Assembly (NCBI GenBank): GCA_002314605.1 | Contig: DCGO01000104.1 | Span: forward strand, 1,341-9,403 | Source of the DNA: Lentisphaeria bacterium UBA1776 | GTDB taxonomy: Bacteria > Verrucomicrobiota > Lentisphaeria > Victivallales > Victivallaceae | Direction: 5' to 3' | Length of the DNA: 8,063 nt | Notes under the pieces: generated by a model | The model's input: only the letters and a program-made list of their open reading frames with translations | Databases searched by the model: none | Told to the model about the DNA's origin: nothing | Part shown: piece by piece, positions 1 through 5,566 of the stretch | Numbering within the stretch: position 1 is the first letter of the stretch | How the letters are laid out: each line of letters opens with the position of its first letter | Program-made: the position numbers and the translations under genes

Positions 1-596
1 CCTCCCCGCCACGCCAGATACACACCGAGAGAGATACTGCCGGAAAGGACAATGAATTGCAGCATATCCGTCCACACAACTGCCCGCATCCCCCCGATGG
101 CGGCATACCCCGCCGCGGCAAGGCCGCAGACCATCAGCACCGCCGCAAACGGCACCCCCGTCAGGGCCGCCATGATCCGGCCTGATGCGTACAGCGCCAC
201 CCCCATCCAGAAGAGCCGCCACAGGAGAAAGATCCCGCTGGCCAACAGCCTCACCCGGAGGTCGAAACGCTCTTCAAGGAAGGTATAGACGCTGACCGCC
301 GGGTGCTGCAATAAATACGGCATCCATATCCGGGTCACCGGCCACGCCGCCAGAAAAAATACCGGAAGCGACGCCAGAACGTAGAGTCCGTAAGTAGAGA
401 CCTCTCCGGGAAGCGCCAGAAAATTCACCGCGCTGAAGCTGGTCACCATAATGGACACCCCCACCGGCAGGGCCCCGAACCGCCGTCCCGCAAGAAAAAA
501 TTCCGCCGGACGCGGGGAGGTCCTGCGGAGGAACCACGTCATCCCCACGAGAATGGCCAGATAAAGCCCCATGACCAGAAAGCCGGCTGTCTGCAC
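1..596 (-). CDS. Sodium:solute symporter (SSS family), N-terminal part, cut by window edge
   Basis: This is the first 198 codons of an integral membrane symporter of the SSS family (SGLT/PutP-like fold), which couples substrate uptake to the sodium gradient; the substrate cannot be told. The translation starts VQTAGFLVMGLYLAILVGM and shows hydrophobic segments near residues 5-23, 45-65, 72-92, 119-141, 148-168 and 178-195. Family marks are SFSAVNFLALPGE (53-65), the VYTFLEERFDLR stretch (103-114) and the hallmark GGMRAVVWTDMLQF (168-181). The GTG at 596 is preferred because GGAGGGG lies 5 nt upstream; an in-frame ATG at 572 would lose eight residues and has no better Shine-Dalgarno. It follows the prepilin-like gene by 13 nt, so the two are probably co-transcribed. 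The rest of the gene lies outside the window. Family call is firm; substrate unknown. Confidence 0.9.
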   Translation of the reverse strand, partial: MQTAGFLVMGLYLAILVGMTWFLRRTSPRPAEFFLAGRRFGALPVGVSIMVTSFSAVNFLALPGEVSTYGLYVLASLPVFFLAAWPVTRIWMPYLLQHPAVSVYTFLEERFDLRVRLLASGIFLLWRLFWMGVALYASGRIMAALTGVPFAAVLMVCGLAAAGYAAIGGMRAVVWTDMLQFIVLSGSISLGVYLAWRG

Positions 597-600
597 AGAA

Positions 601-609
601 TCCCCTCCC
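601..609 (-). promoter_or_regulatory. Ribosome binding site deciding a GTG start
   Basis: Read on the minus strand this is a GGGGAGGGG stretch between the stop of the prepilin-like gene and the GTG at 596. Its spacing suits that GTG and not the ATG at 572, so it is the reason for choosing the GTG start of the symporter. Confidence 0.6.
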
Positions 610-1320
610 CTACCGGTGCGCCGGGTTGTAAAACGCCGAATCCGCCGGGAAGTCCAGGAGTTCCCGCTTGCCGGCGGAAGCGGTGTGACCGTCAAAAAAA
701 GTCACGACGGCCCTTCCGTCCCCCCCGAACCGGAGGATCTTGTTTCCGGAATAAACCGGGATCCCTCCGCCGTGGAAAAAACCGAAATGGGCTCCGTCCG
801 GCTGAAAACTGAAGGCGACCTTGCCGTCCTCGCATCCATTTTCCGCCCAGCCCCGGGTGTCGGCAAGGTAAGCCAGAAGAGATGGATTCCGCACCCCGCT
901 CTGCCGGTACGGGTGACGGATGCCGTCCAGCGTTTCGTACATCCGGAAATTGGCATTCACCCCCGCAGACGGTCCGGGCATGGCATTGTTGTGGGGACTG
1001 CACTGGGAAGTGTGTTCCGTAAAGGTGCAGTGGGAGAGTTTTTCCAGTACCCCCTGCCCGCCGAAGTAGCCCCCGTTCAGCAGCACGGGGTAGATCACCC
1101 CGCTGTTCGGGGCGGAAAGTTTTCCCCCTGGTACGAATCCGGCATGATCATCCATGTAAAACCGGATGCACCCCATAAGCTCCTTTTTCCGCCCCGTGCA
1201 GTCCGCTTCCCGGGCCCGGTTCCGGGCACTGCCGAGAGCCGGGAGCATCAACCCCGCCAGGATGGCGATGACAGCGATCACCACCAGCAATTCAATGAGC
1301 GTGAAACGTCCCCTGTCCAT
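610..1320 (-). CDS. Prepilin-like secreted protein with H-X9-DG-type C-terminus
   Basis: A 236-residue protein with a type IV prepilin-type N-terminus: short basic leader MDRGR, then FTLIELLVVIAVIAIL and a hydrophobic helix to about residue 29, with Glu at mature position 5. Residue -1 is Arg rather than the usual Gly, which I recall as common in the expanded lentisphaerote set. The rest is a globular region with five cysteines (41, 51, 98, 107, 163) and ends in the family's C-terminal motif: HFGFFHGG (178-185) and VVTFFDGHTASAGKREL (205-221). Family knowledge: such proteins are surface or secreted pseudopilins of unknown role, often beside sugar-degradation or transport genes. The ATG at 1320 is chosen over one at 1353 because AAGGAG sits 8 nt upstream and it gives the standard short leader. 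The symporter gene follows after 13 nt. A promoter candidate lies about 240 nt upstream. Function beyond the family is not known. Confidence 0.88.
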   Translation of the reverse strand: MDRGRFTLIELLVVIAVIAILAGLMLPALGSARNRAREADCTGRKKELMGCIRFYMDDHAGFVPGGKLSAPNSGVIYPVLLNGGYFGGQGVLEKLSHCTFTEHTSQCSPHNNAMPGPSAGVNANFRMYETLDGIRHPYRQSGVRNPSLLAYLADTRGWAENGCEDGKVAFSFQPDGAHFGFFHGGGIPVYSGNKILRFGGDGRAVVTFFDGHTASAGKRELLDFPADSAFYNPAHR

Positions 1321-1349
1321 AACGGACACTCCTTTCCGGCACGGCTGAA

Positions 1350-1475
1350 TCATGCACGGGAAAGATCAGAGGGATTGAGCGCGGTAAATGAAAACGCCGC
1401 GCATCGGCACACCCGACTTCCCGCAAACGCCCGGGGGAGAAACTCCGCCTCGCGTCCAGTCCGTGTCAAAATCAT
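1350..1475 (-). CDS. Doubtful 41-residue leader ORF
   Basis: An ATG at 1475 is preceded by AAGGAGAGG, with the GAGG end 10 nt before the ATG, and opens a 41-codon frame ending TGA at 1350, 29 nt before the prepilin-like start. The peptide is Arg/Ala-rich (begins MILTRTGREAEFLPRAF and contains FSFTALNP). It lies entirely inside the inferred leader transcript. It has no recognised domain. The good Shine-Dalgarno is the only support; the composition is unremarkable and a chance ORF is at least as likely. It could be a leader peptide coupled to the downstream gene. Confidence 0.2.
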   Translation of the reverse strand: MILTRTGREAEFLPRAFAGSRVCRCAAFSFTALNPSDLSRA

Positions 1476-1566
1476 TGAATAAATTCCTCTCCTTCAGGGA
1501 GCTTCCCAAGCCCGCTTCCGGATCGGTCGGACAGATTTTCCGGTAAAGCGGAAAACCCGTTGCAGT

Positions 1567-1594
1567 AATATACATCAGACCCGGAAAAATTCAA
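1567..1594 (-). promoter_or_regulatory. Promoter-like element for the prepilin/symporter operon
   Basis: On the minus strand a -35-like TTGAAT (1594-1589) is followed, after 16 nt, by a -10-like TATATT (1572-1567). Transcription would start near 1560 and give a leader of roughly 240 nt before the prepilin-like ATG. The spacer starts TTTTCCGG, as in the opposed promoter at 1611-1638. Prediction by eye; start site not known. Confidence 0.5.
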
Positions 1595-1628
1595 CTTTTT
1601 CCCGACGAGGTTGCTTTTTCCGGAAAAA
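1583..1628. repeat. Two A/T-rich inverted repeats, candidate operators
   Basis: GGAAAAA (1583-1589) and TTTTTCC (1596-1602) form an inverted repeat with a 6-nt gap across the -35 box of the minus-strand promoter. A second, perfect 14-bp palindrome TTTTTCCGGAAAAA (1615-1628) fills the -35/-10 spacer of the plus-strand promoter. The two TTTTTCC copies are 19 nt apart, close to two helical turns. The placement suggests binding sites for a regulator controlling both directions. They could instead be a spacer element common to promoters of this lineage. Confidence 0.4.
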
Positions 1629-1638
1629 ATGATATATT
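1611..1638 (+). promoter_or_regulatory. Promoter-like element for the phosphatase/TauE operon
   Basis: A -35-like TTGCTT (1611-1616), a 16-nt spacer and a -10-like TATATT (1633-1638) would start transcription near 1645, about 60 nt before the ATG at 1705. The spacer contains the perfect palindrome TTTTTCCGGAAAAA. The box pair and spacer length match the divergent promoter at 1567-1594. Confidence 0.55.
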
Positions 1639-1704
1639 CTCCACGAGTTCAACCCAAGGAGGCGGCGAAAAACTGCCGCAGCCGCTGATTTATCAGGTGC
1701 ATTT

Positions 1705-3453
1705 ATGAAAAAAAGTTCCCTTCTGCTGAAGTCGCTCTTCCTTCTCCTCCCCTCCCTGCTGGCGGCACTGGAGATCACCCCCGTCAAGCCGGAGAACGGC
1801 AGTGTGCTGCCCCTCCTGAACAAGCAGCAGAAAGCGTATCTTGCCATGCCCCGGGCGGAACGCATCGCCTTTTTTGCGGATGCGGAACACCGCAGAGAAC
1901 TCGTCAAGGCCGGGTATCTGCCTCTTCCGGTGGAATTTTCCTGGAAAAGCGATGCCGCCGAAGGAACCGTTTTCCGCGTGGCCGTGTCGGACAATCCGGC
2001 CATGCGCAATCCCCGGACCGTCCCCGGCAAAAACAACAGGGCACAAATAGACAACCTCATGATCGCCCGGACCTTTTACTGGCAGATCGAAGCGGTCTCT
2101 CCGGATAAAACCGTGACGAAATCCGTCGTGCGGCACTTCCGAACCGAGGATCAGCCCCCCCGGCTGATCCGCTTTCCCAATGTCCCGAACGCCCGGGATA
2201 TTGGAGGATATAAAACCATGAACGGCATGCGCGTCCGGCAGGGCCGCATCTACCGTACCGCCGGAATGAACGACAATGCAAAGATGATCATTGCAAAAAA
2301 CGATGCGGAACTCTTTGCCTCCCGTCCGGAAATCAAGCCCGTTCTCGAATTCCTCGGCTCCCTTGAAAACGGGAAAAAACTCCATGAGATCCCCTATTCC
2401 CTCTCCGGCAGATGGACCGTTTTCCTCTCAGGAAAAACCTCTCTTTCCACGGCGGACAGCCGGAAACTGGACGCCCTCGCCGCCATCCCGGATGACCTCT
2501 TTGGCGTCAGGGGGAAACCCATGTCCCCCAATGCAGGACCCTGTTTGAAATTTCCGGCAGGAACGGAGCGTCAGACCGCGATCCTGATGCAGGAATTCAC
2601 CTCTTCCGAAGAAGGGGTCATGATCCTGACCTCCAGCGGCGACTGGTATTGGAATGTCCGGGTCAACGGGCGGCTCGTCTATACCAAGATCTACGGCAAT
2701 GTCTGGGATGCCGCCGCCCAGCATTACAGTTACCTCATCCCTGTGCGCAAAGGAAGGAATCTCGTCACCGTGACTTTGCAGAGCGGCAAAGACAGCTTTC
2801 TGTGGTACTGCGGCAAAGATCATTTCCTGTGGACCGGAAGCAAGGCCGCCCCCGTTCCGGCGGAAAAACTGCTCAAAAAAGAACAGGCAGAACTCCGCAG
2901 GACCGCCATCGGATGGATCCCCGGCAAGCGCCGGATCACGCCGGAAGGGTTTGAGATCTTCCGCAAAGAGCTCCGCTTCCTGAGCGACATCGACCTCCGG
3001 ACCGACAACGAGTGTCTGGGGATGACCGGTTCCCCCCTGGGAGCGGAGGTCAAATGGTACCACATTTCCAGCCACGGCTACGGCAACATGCAGACCCGCC
3101 ACGGCAAAGCCGCTTTCGCCGAAGTCTTCCGGGTCTTTCTGGATGAAAAAAACTACCCCATTGTTTTTCACTGCATTTCCGGACAGGACAGGACGGGGTC
3201 TCTGGCATTCATCCTGAACGGGCTCCTCGGCGTGCCGGAGGAACAGCTTTATCTGGACTGGGAATCGACCGGATTCTGGAATCCCCAAACCGGATTCAGC
3301 CACAAAGAGCGCTTCCATTTTCTGGTGCAGGGCTTCATGGACCGGGTCCACGGCAGGACGCTGCATGAAAAAATCGAGAACTATGTTCTCTCCCTGGGCT
3401 TCAGCCGCCGGGAGATCGCCCGCTTCCGGACGATGATGCTGGAAAAGCAATAA
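1705..3453 (+). CDS. Secreted tyrosine/dual-specificity phosphatase family protein with inserted beta-sandwich module
   Basis: A 582-residue exported protein. A signal peptide (1 to about 21, MKKSSLLLKSLFLLLPSLLA) precedes an Ig/FN3-like domain (about 25-147, ending VVRHFRTED). The phosphatase fold opens with PRLIRFPNVPNARDIGGY (152-169) and RIYRTAGMND, is interrupted by an insert (about 190-405), and resumes at DIDLRTDNECLGMTGSPLG (428-446). The catalytic loop is HCISGQDRTG (489-498): Cys490 nucleophile and Arg496 are intact in CX5R, with Gln494 where many relatives have Lys. The insert contains GDWYWNVRVNG (312-322) and KGRNLVTVTLQSG (349-361), typical of a galactose-binding-like beta-sandwich. 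Family knowledge: Y_phosphatase3-type enzymes hydrolyse phosphotyrosine or other phosphoesters; the substrate here is unknown and extracytoplasmic action is inferred. The start has AGGTG 5 nt upstream. The TauE-like gene follows after 4 nt. Confidence 0.85.
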   Translation: MKKSSLLLKSLFLLLPSLLAALEITPVKPENGSVLPLLNKQQKAYLAMPRAERIAFFADAEHRRELVKAGYLPLPVEFSWKSDAAEGTVFRVAVSDNPAMRNPRTVPGKNNRAQIDNLMIARTFYWQIEAVSPDKTVTKSVVRHFRTEDQPPRLIRFPNVPNARDIGGYKTMNGMRVRQGRIYRTAGMNDNAKMIIAKNDAELFASRPEIKPVLEFLGSLENGKKLHEIPYSLSGRWTVFLSGKTSLSTADSRKLDALAAIPDDLFGVRGKPMSPNAGPCLKFPAGTERQTAILMQEFTSSEEGVMILTSSGDWYWNVRVNGRLVYTKIYGNVWDAAAQHYSYLIPVRKGRNLVTVTLQSGKDSFLWYCGKDHFLWTGSKAAPVPAEKLLKKEQAELRRTAIGWIPGKRRITPEGFEIFRKELRFLSDIDLRTDNECLGMTGSPLGAEVKWYHISSHGYGNMQTRHGKAAFAEVFRVFLDEKNYPIVFHCISGQDRTGSLAFILNGLLGVPEEQLYLDWESTGFWNPQTGFSHKERFHFLVQGFMDRVHGRTLHEKIENYVLSLGFSRREIARFRTMMLEKQ

Positions 3454-3457
3454 CGCA

Positions 3458-4387
3458 ATGTTCGACAATATCAGTCTCGCCCTCTGGATCGCCGCTCCGC
3501 TGGTCGGTCTTTTCGGCATGTTTTCCGGCGGCTACTGGGGCATCGGCTGCGGCTGGCTCATCGTCCCCGTCATGCTCATGCTGGGACTCTCCCCCATGGA
3601 AGCGGCAGGCATCTCCCTCCTGCAGATGGTACCCTCCACTCTGCCGACGGTCATCAGAACTTCCGGCGAGCTCTCCTGGGCCGAAAACGGTCTGGGAAGA
3701 GTCATTCTTCTGCCCATGTCCGCAGGAGCGCTGGCGGCATCCTTTTCCGGAGTCGCCATCAATCAGTGGATGTACGAAAAAACCGGTTCCTCCGGGCTGA
3801 TGCTGCTCTTCAGTGCCGTCATGACCTTCATCGGACTGCAGACGGCTTTCGGCAAAGGGACTTCCGGGCGGACAACCAGGAGCCGGTTCCCGCGAAAACA
3901 GGCCCTTCCGGCGCTGATCGCCGGTCTGGCAACAGGGGTCTTCAGTTCCGTACTGGGAATCGGAGGAGCCGTGCTGATACGGCCCATTCTTGCATCGGGA
4001 TTCAAAGTATCGGAGCATGAAACATCCGTTTCCATCCGGATCATGCTGCTGGTCACCACCTTTTTCGGCGGAGCGTCCTATCTCTTTAAAAACGACGTCC
4101 CGCAGTGGCGGATCCTGATCCTCACGGTGCTCATCTCCATCGGCGGATGCATCAGCTTTCCCCTGGGGGTCCGGCTTCACGACAGGGTCGTCCTCAACGG
4201 CTACGCCCGGCATATTCACAAAAGCTTCGCCGTCATCGCCGTCATCATACTCACCGGAACAATCCTCAAACTCTGCGGACACCGGGAGTTGAACGCGCCG
4301 GTGATGATCCTCTGCAGTCTGCTGCTGCTGGCCTATCTCCTGTGCTTCGGCTATTACACTTCGCGCCACCCGAAACAGCCGGAGTGA
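3458..4387 (+). CDS. TauE/SafE-type membrane transporter
   Basis: A 309-residue polytopic membrane protein of the TauE/SafE (DUF81) family, whose members are thought to export sulfite, sulfonates or other small anions. The family's internal duplication is visible: GGYWGIGCGWLIVPVML (24-40) is echoed by SSVLGIGGAVLIRPIL (163-178), the second after a basic cytoplasmic-looking loop (KGTSGRTTRSRFPRK, 133-147). Hydrophobic segments lie around 8-22, 28-43, 82-100, 112-130, 149-180, 195-210, 217-235, 257-270 and 281-299, and length fits the family. It starts only 4 nt after the phosphatase stop, with no good Shine-Dalgarno (GGAAAAG is 12 nt or more away), so translation is probably coupled to the upstream gene. 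It ends 9 nt before the stop of the opposing gene. Substrate cannot be inferred; a link with the phosphatase product is only suggested by the operon. Confidence 0.87.
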   Translation: MFDNISLALWIAAPLVGLFGMFSGGYWGIGCGWLIVPVMLMLGLSPMEAAGISLLQMVPSTLPTVIRTSGELSWAENGLGRVILLPMSAGALAASFSGVAINQWMYEKTGSSGLMLLFSAVMTFIGLQTAFGKGTSGRTTRSRFPRKQALPALIAGLATGVFSSVLGIGGAVLIRPILASGFKVSEHETSVSIRIMLLVTTFFGGASYLFKNDVPQWRILILTVLISIGGCISFPLGVRLHDRVVLNGYARHIHKSFAVIAVIILTGTILKLCGHRELNAPVMILCSLLLLAYLLCFGYYTSRHPKQPE

Positions 4388-4396
4388 ATTTCCCTC

Positions 4397-5335
4397 TTAC
4401 TTGCTGTTGACAAGGACGGAGATCCGCTTGGTACCACAGTAAAAATCGATCTGATAAGATTTGCCGGTCATGGATTTCAAGGAGATCATCGCCTGATCGC
4501 TGTTCAGCGGAGGCACCCCTTCCCGGGTATGGGCAATCTGGACCCGGCAGAGACTGGGGTCAACGGGATAGAGATTCCAGGTGAGATTCTGGGCAAAATC
4601 CTCGCCGATGTAAAACGTCAGCTCCTGTCCTGCCGGGATGTATGCCAGATACACCGTCCGGTCCGCCACCTCACGGTAGAGGAACCGCTGCCGGTTCAGC
4701 AGGCGGATCCCGTTGGGATCGGGCTTGACCAGCTCTTTCGGATCCGCCCGGGGAGCACGCACGACACGGGCAGGGTCCTTGGCTGCCGCGGCGGTCGGAG
4801 CCGGGATTTCATTGGGAGCCGGAGCCTCGTAGAAAGATTCCGCTTCCAGATCCCGGAACAGCGCTTTGGCGCCCCCTCCGGCGGTCATGACCAGACGGAT
4901 ATATGCCGTGCTTTCCGGCAGATTGAAGGTGAACTTGCCCTTTCGCCATGCCTGGAGCGTGAGCTGCCGAGTATCCCCCTTCATCACCACCAGACGCTTC
5001 ATGGAGTTATAAAAGAAACAGCTCAGCGCCCCGGTGCCGGTCCCGCTGTACTCCACCTCGACCTTCACCCGGTTGCCGGTCACCGGGACGAAGTCGCCGG
5101 ACACGCTCTTGGGGGAATTGGCGGCGGAGATCTCCTGAATGAAGCGCCCCTTTTTGTCCGGCAGCAGACGGACAGCCCCGGGGGAATCATCATCCGTAAC
5201 CCAGCCGGGAGCCGTGGCTGCACCGGATTTCGCTCCCCCGAAATCGCCATTCACATCCAATTTCCGCCCGTTGCCGGCGAAAAGCACACCGGCGGCCAGC
5301 AGTACGGCACCGGACATCAGAACTTTCTCTATCAT
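4397..5335 (-). CDS. Secreted protein with carbohydrate-binding-like module and unknown C-terminal domain
   Basis: A 312-residue exported protein whose function I do not recognise. It starts with a signal peptide (MIEKVLMSGAVLLAAGVLFA, about 1-20; no lipobox cysteine). Residues 25-168 look like a CBM4/9-type or galactose-binding-like beta-sandwich: opening DVNGDFGGA, APGWVTDDD, the strand VKVEVEYSG (90-98), a KGKFTFNLP strand (132-140) and closing ALFRDLEAESF (158-168). A Pro/Ala linker follows (about 169-205, e.g. EAPAPNEIPAPTAAAA). The C-terminal part (206-312) is beta-rich, with AGQELTFYIG (235-244), NLTWNLYP (250-257) and a final ISVLVNSK. Only faintly does it resemble chagasin-like inhibitors, and their NPTTGY motif is absent. 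AAGGAG lies 5 nt before the ATG. It has its own promoter candidate and is separated from secY by a terminator. Likely periplasmic or cell-surface. Confidence 0.75.
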   Translation of the reverse strand: MIEKVLMSGAVLLAAGVLFAGNGRKLDVNGDFGGAKSGAATAPGWVTDDDSPGAVRLLPDKKGRFIQEISAANSPKSVSGDFVPVTGNRVKVEVEYSGTGTGALSCFFYNSMKRLVVMKGDTRQLTLQAWRKGKFTFNLPESTAYIRLVMTAGGGAKALFRDLEAESFYEAPAPNEIPAPTAAAAKDPARVVRAPRADPKELVKPDPNGIRLLNRQRFLYREVADRTVYLAYIPAGQELTFYIGEDFAQNLTWNLYPVDPSLCRVQIAHTREGVPPLNSDQAMISLKSMTGKSYQIDFYCGTKRISVLVNSK

Positions 5336-5377
5336 TTTTTCTCCTTCGATTATCAGAACCGCGACAATATGCTACGA

Positions 5378-5405
5378 AAGATAAATCTTTTTTCCGAAAA
5401 TTCAA
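5378..5405 (-). promoter_or_regulatory. Promoter-like element for the secreted-protein gene
   Basis: On the minus strand TTGAAT (5405-5400), a 16-nt spacer and TATCTT (5383-5378) would start transcription near 5371, about 36 nt before the ATG at 5335. The spacer begins TTTCGGAAAAAA, echoing the spacers at 1567-1594 and 1611-1638. A TTGACG upstream (around 5430) has no matching -10. Confidence 0.45.
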
Positions 5406-5519
5406 GCGATTTCCCGTTTTTTCCGTCAAAACAGGGCAAAAGCGCTTCCCCATGAAGGCGGGGCTCCCCAATATGCCGCATTTCTTCTTCAAAGCATTCC
5501 GGGCGGCACGGGCGCACAC

Positions 5520-5544
5520 AAAAAAACCCGGAACAATTCCGGGT
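5520..5544 (-). terminator. Intrinsic terminator after secY
   Basis: On the minus strand ACCCGGAA (5544-5537), loop TTG and TTCCGGGT (5533-5526) make a perfect 8-bp stem, followed by a run of T to 5520. It lies 22 nt after the secY stop and closes the spc operon here. On the plus strand the stem is followed by CCTTTT, a poorer tail, so it is mainly one-directional. Confidence 0.9.
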
Positions 5545-5566
5545 CCTTTTGAAATCTGCAGCAAAC

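Larger units (their letters stand above)
1321..1704. other. Divergent intergenic region, 384 nt
   Basis: This stretch separates the minus-strand prepilin-like gene from the plus-strand phosphatase gene. It holds two divergent promoter-like elements whose -35 boxes are 16 nt apart, flanking and overlapping inverted repeats of TTTTTCC/GGAAAAA, an A/T-rich core at about 1561-1640 in an otherwise GC-rich sequence, a 240-nt leader toward the prepilin-like gene containing a doubtful small ORF, and a 60-nt leader toward the phosphatase gene. No RNA gene or terminator was recognised. Confidence 0.7.
5336..5566. other. Intergenic region between secY and the secreted-protein gene
   Basis: These 231 nt hold the secY terminator on the right (5520-5544) and the promoter-like element and Shine-Dalgarno of the secreted-protein gene on the left (5378-5405 and 5341-5347). 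The middle (about 5406-5519) has an 8-bp palindrome AAGCGCTT (5440-5447) and alternating CCCC/GGGG blocks at 5448-5470, but no gene I can support. Confidence 0.6.

Noticed and set aside
571..1482. A 303-codon plus-strand ORF opposite the prepilin-like gene
   Set aside because: It is the antisense of a recognisable gene and has no family features or Shine-Dalgarno.
1366..1575. A 69-codon minus-strand ORF upstream of the prepilin-like gene
   Set aside because: Its ATG falls inside the spacer-proximal end of the inferred promoter, upstream of the expected transcript start, and it lacks a Shine-Dalgarno, though its sequence looks fairly natural.
1673..1708. A 12-codon CTG-started frame after a strong AAGGAGG at 1656-1662, ending in a TGA that overlaps the phosphatase ATG
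   Set aside because: CTG starts are rare and nothing else supports translation; the AAGGAGG is too far (over 40 nt) from the ATG at 1705 to serve it.
2428..3519. A 363-codon minus-strand ORF opposite the phosphatase gene
   Set aside because: It is a shadow of a gene with an intact catalytic motif, and the translation has no recognised features.
3401..4369. A 322-codon minus-strand ORF opposite the TauE-like gene
   Set aside because: It is Asp/Gly/Gln-rich low-complexity shadow sequence; the opposing strand shows the TauE duplication.
4397..4715. Chagasin-like (I42) protease inhibitor domain
   Set aside because: The NPTTGY and RPW loop motifs are missing; only the general beta pattern is similar.
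4529..5455. A 308-codon plus-strand ORF opposite the secreted-protein gene
   Set aside because: It has no recognisable domain, and the minus strand has a signal peptide, Shine-Dalgarno and promoter.
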